From positions 429,569 through 493,568 of the forward strand of contig NZ_NIBS01000001.1 in NCBI RefSeq assembly GCF_002632465.1: a DNA stretch of 64,000 nt, written 5' to 3'. The notes beneath the pieces are model-generated. The model made no database searches. It saw nothing but the letters and a program-made list of their open reading frames with translations, and was not told where the DNA came from. The DNA comes from Xenorhabdus budapestensis (lineage in GTDB: Bacteria; Pseudomonadota; Gammaproteobacteria; Enterobacterales; Enterobacteriaceae). Numbering within the stretch: position 1 is the first letter of the stretch; every line of letters begins with the position of its first letter. Both the position numbers and the translations under genes were made by a program. Below, piece after piece: positions 57,603 to 64,000 of the stretch.

Positions 57603-60410
57603 ATGCAGAACGGTGCAATGAAGGACTGGCTGGATTCAAGCTTTCTGGCTGGTGCAAACCAGTCTTACATAGAGCAAATCTATGAAGACTATATAACCGA
57701 TCCTAATTCTGTTGATGCAGGTTGGAGAGAAATTTTCCAACAATTACCGGATGCAGGACTTCACGGGGAACAACTTCACTCACAGACACGTGATTACTTC
57801 CGTCGTCTGGCAAAGGATGCCACTCGTTACCACACTTCAGTCAGCGATCCAGCAATGGATGCAAAACAAGTTAAGGTTTTGCAGCTTATCAACGCATTCC
57901 GCTTCCGCGGTCATCAACATGCGAATCTTGATCCATTGGGATTATGGAAACAGGAACCTGTACCGGATCTTGATCCTGCTTTCCATAATTTAACAAAAGC
58001 AGATTTTGAAGAAACGTTTAATGTAGGCTCATTTGCTAGCGGCAAAGAGACAATGAAATTGGCGGATTTGTATGACGTACTGAAGCGCATTTATTGCGGC
58101 TCTATTGGTGCGGAATATATGCATATCACCAATACAGAAGAAAAGCGCTGGATCCAGCAGCGCCTGGAATCTGTCTCTGTCAGTTCACAATTCAGTGCAG
58201 ATGAAAAACGTCGCTTTCTGGCGGAGTTAACTGCGGCAGAAGGTCTGGAGCGTTATCTGGGGGCTAAATTTCCAGGGGCGAAACGTTTTTCTCTGGAAGG
58301 CGGTGATGCACTGGTTCCAATGCTGAAGGACTTGATCCGTCATGCAGGTAAGCAAGATACACGCGAAGTTGTACTTGGCATGGCTCACCGTGGTCGCCTC
58401 AATGTTCTTATTAATATCTTAGGTAAAAAACCTGCCGATCTGTTTGATGAATTTGCCGGGAAACATAAAGAACATCTCGGAACAGGTGATGTGAAGTATC
58501 ATCAGGGTTTTTCCTCTGATTTCGAAACCGAAGGTGGTTTAGTACATTTAGCGTTGGCATTCAACCCATCTCACCTTGAAATTGTCAGTCCTGTAGTTAT
58601 TGGTTCAGTACGTGCTCGCCGTGACCGTCTTGATGAAGGCCAGAGCAACATGGTGTTGCCGGTAACCATTCATGGTGACGCAGCAGTAACAGGGCAGGGG
58701 ATTGTTCAGGAAACACTGAACATGTCTCAGGCTCGCGGTTATGAAGTTGGTGGCACTGTTCGCATTGTGGTTAACAACCAGATTGGTTTTACTACTTCCA
58801 ACCCGAAAGATGCCCGTTCAACACAATATTGTACTGATGTTGTGAAAATGGTTCAGGCACCGATTTTCCACGTTAATGCTGATGACCCGGAAGCTGTTGC
58901 CTTTGTTACCCGCCTGGCTCTGGATTTCCGTAATACCTTTAAACGTGACGTGATGATTGATCTGGTTTGTTACCGTCGTCACGGTCATAACGAAGCTGAT
59001 GAGCCAAGTGCAACTCAGCCACTGATGTATCAGAAAATCAAGAAGCATCCGACTCCACGTAAGATCTATGCGGACAAACTCATCGCAGAAGGTCTGTTGT
59101 CGCCTAACGATGTGACTGAAATGGTTAACTTATATCGTGATGTACTGGATCATGGTGAATGTGTTGTAGATGAATGGCGCCCAATGGGATTGCATTCGTT
59201 TACATGGGAACCTTACCTGAATCACGAATGGGATGAAGAGTATCCACATAAAATGGATATGAAGCGTCTGCAAGATCTTGGTAAACGCATTAGTACCATT
59301 CCTGCCGAAGTGGAAATGCACTCTCGTGTTGCAAAAATCTACGCTGATCGTGCAGACATGGTCAACGGCAACAAAATGTTTGACTGGGGTGGAGCGGAAA
59401 CACTGGCTTATGCAACCTTGGTTGATGAAGGTATTCCAGTTCGTTTGTCTGGTGAAGACGCTGGCCGTGGCACATTCTTCCACCGCCATGCTGTTGTCCA
59501 CAATCAGGCTAATGCTTCTGTTTATGTCCCTCTGGCAAATGTTCACAACGGTCAGGGTATATTTAACGTATGGGATTCAGTCCTGTCAGAAGAAGCTGTA
59601 CTGGCATTTGAATATGGTTATGCAACGACAGAGCCTCGTACATTAACTATCTGGGAAGCCCAGTTTGGTGATTTTGCCAACGTAGCGCAGGTTGTGATTG
59701 ATCAGTTCATCAGTTCTGGTGAGCAAAAATGGGGTCGTATGTGTGGCCTGGTCATGTTGTTGCCACATGGCTACGAAGGACAAGGCCCTGAGCACTCATC
59801 AGCACGTCTGGAACGTTACCTGCAATTGTGTGCAGAACAGAACATGCAGGTTTGTGTGCCATCAACTCCGGCTCAGGTTTACCACATGCTGCGTCGTCAG
59901 GCACTGCGTGGTATGCGTCGTCCCCTGATAGTCATGTCACCTAAGTCGTTGCTGCGTCATCCATTGGCAGTATCCAGCCTAGATGAACTGGCTAATGGTA
60001 AATTTGAAACAGTGATTGGTGAAGTTGATGCGTTGGATCCAAAAGGTGTGAAACGCGTTGTACTTTGCTCCGGTAAAGTTTATTACGATCTGCTGGAACA
60101 ACGTCGTAAGAACGAGCAGACCGACGTCGCCATTGTGCGTATTGAACAACTGTATCCATTCCCGCGTCAGGACATGCAGACTTTACTTGAGCAGTATGCA
60201 CATGTTCATGATTTTGTCTGGTGTCAGGAAGAGCCATTGAACCAAGGGGCTTGGTATTGCAGTCAACATAATTTCCGTGAAGCGATCCCATTTGGGGCTT
60301 CTTTACGTTATGCAGGGCGTCCGGCTTCTGCTTCCTCGGCTGTGGGCTATACATCTGTTCACCAGCAGCAACAGCAAGCTCTGGTTAATGACGCACTGAA
60401 CGTTGAATAA
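57603..60410 (+). CDS. sucA: 2-oxoglutarate dehydrogenase E1
   Basis: 935 residues (933 in E. coli). Thiamine-diphosphate enzyme that decarboxylates 2-oxoglutarate and passes the succinyl group to SucB. The N-terminal peripheral-subunit binding part is ANQSYIEQIYEDY; cofactor parts are MAHRGRLNVL, GDAAVTGQG and RRHGHNEADEP. AAGGGA seven bases before ATG supports the start. Followed after 14 bases by sucB. Confidence 0.98.
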   Translation: MQNGAMKDWLDSSFLAGANQSYIEQIYEDYITDPNSVDAGWREIFQQLPDAGLHGEQLHSQTRDYFRRLAKDATRYHTSVSDPAMDAKQVKVLQLINAFRFRGHQHANLDPLGLWKQEPVPDLDPAFHNLTKADFEETFNVGSFASGKETMKLADLYDVLKRIYCGSIGAEYMHITNTEEKRWIQQRLESVSVSSQFSADEKRRFLAELTAAEGLERYLGAKFPGAKRFSLEGGDALVPMLKDLIRHAGKQDTREVVLGMAHRGRLNVLINILGKKPADLFDEFAGKHKEHLGTGDVKYHQGFSSDFETEGGLVHLALAFNPSHLEIVSPVVIGSVRARRDRLDEGQSNMVLPVTIHGDAAVTGQGIVQETLNMSQARGYEVGGTVRIVVNNQIGFTTSNPKDARSTQYCTDVVKMVQAPIFHVNADDPEAVAFVTRLALDFRNTFKRDVMIDLVCYRRHGHNEADEPSATQPLMYQKIKKHPTPRKIYADKLIAEGLLSPNDVTEMVNLYRDVLDHGECVVDEWRPMGLHSFTWEPYLNHEWDEEYPHKMDMKRLQDLGKRISTIPAEVEMHSRVAKIYADRADMVNGNKMFDWGGAETLAYATLVDEGIPVRLSGEDAGRGTFFHRHAVVHNQANASVYVPLANVHNGQGIFNVWDSVLSEEAVLAFEYGYATTEPRTLTIWEAQFGDFANVAQVVIDQFISSGEQKWGRMCGLVMLLPHGYEGQGPEHSSARLERYLQLCAEQNMQVCVPSTPAQVYHMLRRQALRGMRRPLIVMSPKSLLRHPLAVSSLDELANGKFETVIGEVDALDPKGVKRVVLCSGKVYYDLLEQRRKNEQTDVAIVRIEQLYPFPRQDMQTLLEQYAHVHDFVWCQEEPLNQGAWYCSQHNFREAIPFGASLRYAGRPASASSAVGYTSVHQQQQQALVNDALNVE

Positions 60411-60424
60411 ATAAAGGATAGAAA

Positions 60425-61633
60425 ATGAGTAGCGTAGAAATTCTGGTTCCAGACCTTCCTGAATCTGTTGCGGATGCCACTGTTGCGACATGGCATAAAA
60501 AACCAGGTGATACCGTAGAGCGTGATGACATTCTGGTTGAAATCGAAACAGACAAAGTGATTTTAGAAGTACCAGCAAGTGAAGCGGGTGTTCTGGAATC
60601 TATTCTGGAAGAAGAAGGAGCCACTGTACTGTCTAAGCAACTGCTTGGCCGCATTAGCCTGAGTGACAGTACTGGTATGCCTGCTGTGATGAAAGAACAA
60701 ACAGAAGCAACACCAGCACAACGCCAGACAGCTTCTTTGGAAGAAGAAAGCAATGATGCACTGAGCCCGGCAGTTCGTCGTTTGATTGCAGAGCATGATT
60801 TAGATCCTACTGCAATTAAAGGCAGTGGTGTAGGTGGCCGTATTGTGCGCGAAGATGTAGAAAAATATATTGCTGCGAATAAAAAAGAGAGTGCTAAATC
60901 TGCTCCAGCGGCTCAACCATCTCAGCTACCACACCGCAGTGAAAAACGCGTACCAATGACTCGGTTGCGTAAGCGTATTGCAGAACGTCTGCTCGAAGCG
61001 AAAAACAACACTGCAATGCTGACGACTTTTAACGAAGTCAATATGAAGCCAATTCAGGAATTGCGTAAGCAATACGGTGATGAGTTTGAAAAACGTCACG
61101 GTGTCCGTCTGGGTTTTATGTCTTTCTATGTGAAAGCCGTTGTTGAAGCATTGAAACGTTATCCAGAAGTTAATGCTTCTATTGATGGCACAGACGTGGT
61201 TTACCACAACTATTTTGATATCAGCATTGCGGTATCCACACCTCGTGGTTTGGTGACGCCAGTACTGCGTGATGCAGATGCATTAGGCATGGCTGATATT
61301 GAGAAAAACATCAAAGAGCTGGCTATTAAAGGCCGTGACGGCAAATTGACCGTTGAAGAACTCACTGGCGGTAATTTCACTATTACCAATGGTGGTGTTT
61401 TTGGCTCCTTGATGTCTACTCCGATAATTAACCCACCACAAAGTGCGATCCTTGGCATGCATGCTATTAAAGATCGCCCAATGGCAGTAAATGGTCAGGT
61501 TGAGATCCTTCCGATGATGTATCTGGCTCTGTCTTATGACCATCGCCTGATTGACGGACGTGAGTCTGTAGGTTTCCTGGTGACTATCAAAGAAATGCTG
61601 GAAGATCCAACACGTTTGTTGCTGGATGTATAG
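60425..61633 (+). CDS. sucB: Dihydrolipoamide succinyltransferase E2
   Basis: 402 residues (405 in E. coli). Lipoyl domain with the modified Lys in [11 protein letters not shown], an E1/E3-binding domain ([15 protein letters not shown]) and the catalytic domain ending with [11 protein letters not shown] (His). Core of the 2-oxoglutarate dehydrogenase complex. Confidence 0.98.
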   Translation: MSSVEILVPDLPESVADATVATWHKKPGDTVERDDILVEIETDKVILEVPASEAGVLESILEEEGATVLSKQLLGRISLSDSTGMPAVMKEQTEATPAQRQTASLEEESNDALSPAVRRLIAEHDLDPTAIKGSGVGGRIVREDVEKYIAANKKESAKSAPAAQPSQLPHRSEKRVPMTRLRKRIAERLLEAKNNTAMLTTFNEVNMKPIQELRKQYGDEFEKRHGVRLGFMSFYVKAVVEALKRYPEVNASIDGTDVVYHNYFDISIAVSTPRGLVTPVLRDADALGMADIEKNIKELAIKGRDGKLTVEELTGGNFTITNGGVFGSLMSTPIINPPQSAILGMHAIKDRPMAVNGQVEILPMMYLALSYDHRLIDGRESVGFLVTIKEMLEDPTRLLLDV

Positions 61634-61722
61634 CATCACCATCAGGGTGGAGGGTGTTAAATTCCGCCCAGTCTGAAGTAAAACGATGTTGATGTAAAAA
61701 GTGCTGATGTAATAAATTATGC

Positions 61723-61742
61723 GGCCAGCCTTCGGGCTGGTC
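61723..61742 (+). other. Stable UUCG-type hairpin between sucB and sucC
   Basis: GGCCAGCC and GGCTGGTC close a TTCG loop, an exceptionally stable RNA hairpin, without a T-run. It lies in the 173-base sucB-sucC gap and may stabilise or process the mRNA. Confidence 0.55.
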
Positions 61743-61806
61743 ATATCCAGAGCAACAAAATAGAAGATAGTTTACCTTTCTTAGATTAAATTATGGATAG
61801 AACATC

Positions 61807-62973
61807 ATGAATTTACACGAGTATCAGGCAAAACAACTTTTTGCACGGTATGGCTTACCAGCGCCTGCTGGTTATGCCTGCACTACACCGCGCGAAGCAG
61901 AAGAAGCAGCATCCAAGATTGGTGCAGGCCCTTGGGTCGTTAAATGTCAGGTTCATGCTGGCGGTCGCGGTAAAGCCGGGGGCGTGAAAGTCGTCAATAG
62001 CAAGGAGGATATCCGTGCTTTTGCTGAACAGTGGCTGGGTAAACGACTGGTAACTTACCAGACAGATGTACAGGGGCAACCTGTCCATCAAATCCTGGTA
62101 GAAGGGGCTACCGATATTGCCAAGGAGCTGTATCTTGGTGCCGTTGTTGACCGTGGTACACGTCGTGTAGTGTTCATGGCCTCTACCGAAGGTGGCGTCG
62201 AAATAGAAAAAGTGGCGGAAGAAACGCCCGAACTGATTCATAAAGCAATCATCGATCCACTGGCTGGCCCTATGTCCTACCAAGGCCGTGAACTGGCGTT
62301 CAAGCTGGGTCTGACTGGTAAACAAGTCAACCAATTCACTAAAATTTTCCTGGGATTGGCAAACCTTTTCCTTGAACGTGACCTGGCTCTAGTCGAAATT
62401 AATCCGTTGGTTATTACAACTCAAGGTGATCTTGTCTGTCTGGATGGGAAGTTAGGTGCGGACGGTAATGCTATGTTCCGTCAAGCTGAACTACGTGAAA
62501 TGCACGACCCTTCACAGGAAGATCCACGTGAAGCTCAGGCTGCACAATGGGAACTGAATTATGTTGCGTTGGATGGCAACATTGGTTGTATGGTAAATGG
62601 TGCTGGTTTGGCGATGGGAACTATGGACATTGTCAAGCTGCATGGTGGCGCACCAGCTAACTTCCTTGATGTGGGCGGTGGTGCGACAAAAGAGCGTGTT
62701 ACTGAAGCGTTCAAAATTATCCTGTCGGATGAAAATGTGAAAGCTGTCTTGGTAAATATCTTTGGTGGGATCGTCCGTTGTGACCTGATTGCTGACGGTA
62801 TTATTGGTGCGGTGGAAGAAGTGGGTGTTCACGTACCTGTAGTCGTTCGTTTGGAAGGGAATAATGCTGAACTGGGTGCGAAGAAACTGGCTGATAGTGG
62901 TTTGAATATTATTGCAGCAACCAGTTTAACAGACGCAGCTAAACAGGCAGTCGCAGCAGCGGGGAACAAATAA
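61807..62973 (+). CDS. sucC: Succinyl-CoA synthetase beta subunit
   Basis: 388 residues, as in E. coli. ATP-grasp domain ([16 protein letters not shown], then VEINPLVIT) and the CoA-ligase domain with [10 protein letters not shown]. With SucD it makes succinate and ATP from succinyl-CoA. Its stop overlaps the sucD start. Confidence 0.98.
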   Translation: MNLHEYQAKQLFARYGLPAPAGYACTTPREAEEAASKIGAGPWVVKCQVHAGGRGKAGGVKVVNSKEDIRAFAEQWLGKRLVTYQTDVQGQPVHQILVEGATDIAKELYLGAVVDRGTRRVVFMASTEGGVEIEKVAEETPELIHKAIIDPLAGPMSYQGRELAFKLGLTGKQVNQFTKIFLGLANLFLERDLALVEINPLVITTQGDLVCLDGKLGADGNAMFRQAELREMHDPSQEDPREAQAAQWELNYVALDGNIGCMVNGAGLAMGTMDIVKLHGGAPANFLDVGGGATKERVTEAFKIILSDENVKAVLVNIFGGIVRCDLIADGIIGAVEEVGVHVPVVVRLEGNNAELGAKKLADSGLNIIAATSLTDAAKQAVAAAGNK

Positions 62974-63848
62974 TGTCTATTTTAATTGATAAAAACACCA
63001 AAGTGATTTGTCAGGGTTTCACTGGCAGTCAGGGTACTTTTCATTCAGAACAAGCGATCGCTTACGGTACTCAAATGGTTGGCGGTGTGACGCCAGGTAA
63101 AGGTGGCACGCAACATCTTGGTCTGCCTGTTTTTAATACCGTCCGCGAAGCAGTTGAAACAACAGGAGCGACAGCTTCTGTTATTTATGTGCCAGCGCCA
63201 TTCTGTAAAGACTCTATTCTGGAGGCTATTGATGCAGGTATTAAACTGATCATTACCATTACTGAAGGCATCCCAACGCTGGATATGCTGGCAGTTAAGG
63301 TAAAACTGGATCAGGCTGGCGTTCGTATGATCGGCCCTAACTGTCCGGGTGTTATTACTCCGGATGAATGTAAGATCGGTATTATGCCCGGTCATATTCA
63401 TAAGGCAGGTAAAGTGGGTATTGTGTCTCGTTCAGGGACTTTGACTTACGAGGCTGTGAAGCAGACAACTGACGCAGGATTAGGTCAATCCACTTGTGTT
63501 GGTATCGGCGGTGATCCAATCCCGGGTTCAAATTTTATTGATATTCTGAAACTGTTCCAGGAAGATCCACAGACTGAAGCTATTGTCATGATTGGTGAAA
63601 TTGGTGGTACAGCAGAAGAAGAAGCGGCTGCGTATATCAAAGAGCATGTTACTAAACCTGTTGTGGCTTACATCGCTGGTGTAACAGCACCTAAAGGTAA
63701 GCGAATGGGGCATGCAGGGGCGATTATTGCAGGTGGTAAAGGTACGGCGGATGAAAAATTCGCAGCATTGGAATCCGCGGGAGTGAAGACTGTCCGCAGC
63801 CTTGCTGACATAGGCGATGCAGTTAAGGGTTTATTGGCCAGCAAATAG
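62973..63848 (+). CDS. sucD: Succinyl-CoA synthetase alpha subunit
   Basis: 291 residues (289 in E. coli). CoA-binding [13 protein letters not shown] and the phosphorylated histidine in [14 protein letters not shown]. It overlaps sucC by one base (TAATG), so the two are translationally coupled. Last gene of the sdh-suc cluster. Confidence 0.98.
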   Translation: MSILIDKNTKVICQGFTGSQGTFHSEQAIAYGTQMVGGVTPGKGGTQHLGLPVFNTVREAVETTGATASVIYVPAPFCKDSILEAIDAGIKLIITITEGIPTLDMLAVKVKLDQAGVRMIGPNCPGVITPDECKIGIMPGHIHKAGKVGIVSRSGTLTYEAVKQTTDAGLGQSTCVGIGGDPIPGSNFIDILKLFQEDPQTEAIVMIGEIGGTAEEEAAAYIKEHVTKPVVAYIAGVTAPKGKRMGHAGAIIAGGKGTADEKFAALESAGVKTVRSLADIGDAVKGLLASK

Positions 63849-63872
63849 TCACTAAATAAGTTATTTTTATAG

Positions 63873-63904
63873 AAAAAGGCTGCTTTGAAGCAGCCTTTTT
63901 ATTG
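63873..63904 (+). terminator. Intrinsic terminator of the suc operon
   Basis: AAAAAGGCTGC and GCAGCCTTTTT pair perfectly around TTTGAA. In E. coli the 3' end of the suc mRNA gives the small RNA SdhX; this segment (63849-63904) is its positional counterpart, but I see no proof of a small RNA. Confidence 0.85.
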
Positions 63905-64000
63905 TCACTCTTAAACCACCTCCTATGGAGGTGGTGATCGTTCCTGTGGGGCTTTGCCCGTAGGACGCTCATGCTAAATACTTCCTCAGTTTGTTACCAG
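63902..64000 (+). mobile_element. Left end of a second IS200/IS605-type element
   Basis: Identical over 99 bases to 17595-17693 apart from one base (CCCGTAGG here, CCCGCAGG there). The change falls in the arm pairing with CCTGTGGG, where a G-U pair keeps the hairpin. The element is cut by the window edge before tnpA. Confidence 0.88.

Overview
The window looks like a chromosomal segment of an insect-associated enterobacterium of the Photorhabdus/Xenorhabdus group, Photorhabdus being most likely. This rests on the E. coli-like core gene order (ybfF/seqA-pgm, kdp, ybfA, ybgI, gltA, sdhCDAB-sucABCD), on very AT-rich intergenic DNA, and on two giant MARTX toxin genes that carry a makes-caterpillars-floppy-like (MCF) effector domain. 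The species is inferred; no ribosomal RNA or tRNA gene is present.

Region 1 (1-35.6 kb) is a MARTX toxin island. A divergent rtxB (type I secretion ATPase, cut by the left edge) faces rtxH-rtxC-rtxA, as in the Vibrio rtx locus. The first toxin has 4,715 residues and the second 4,476. Both share glycine-rich N-terminal repeats, a DUF1-like jelly-roll and coiled-coil region, the Rho-inactivating acyltransferase RID, an alpha/beta hydrolase (ABH), an MCF cysteine protease, the autoprocessing protease CPD, and C-terminal repeats. They differ in informative ways. Toxin 1 carries an extra AT-rich C58/YopT-like protease cassette between 25-base direct repeats. Toxin 2 has RCV instead of RCD at the MCF active site. 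Each has lost a different part of the N-terminal repeat arm. Between them lie an IS200-type element, a small island (unknown protein, APC permease, LuxR-type regulator), an IS1 remnant and the 3' stub of a third rtxA copy. Both toxin transcription units share a homologous upstream element and have a terminator-like hairpin in the leader. Only one rtxC and one visible rtxB serve both toxins.

Region 2 (35.6-51.9 kb) holds a SAM methyltransferase, the esterase gene ybfF divergent from seqA-pgm, and the potassium-transport operon kdpFABCD, which has the sensor kinase but no kdpE next to it. Then follow ybfA, the Nif3-like gene ybgI, a decayed HigB-type toxin with an intact antitoxin and twin operators, and a divergent pair of a Bcr/CflA-type efflux gene and an AraC-type regulator.

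Region 3 (51.9-64 kb) is the TCA cluster: gltA divergent from sdhCDAB, then sucABCD, which ends at a strong terminator. A second IS200-type copy begins right behind that terminator and runs off the right edge. Several perfect hairpins lie between sdhB and sucA.
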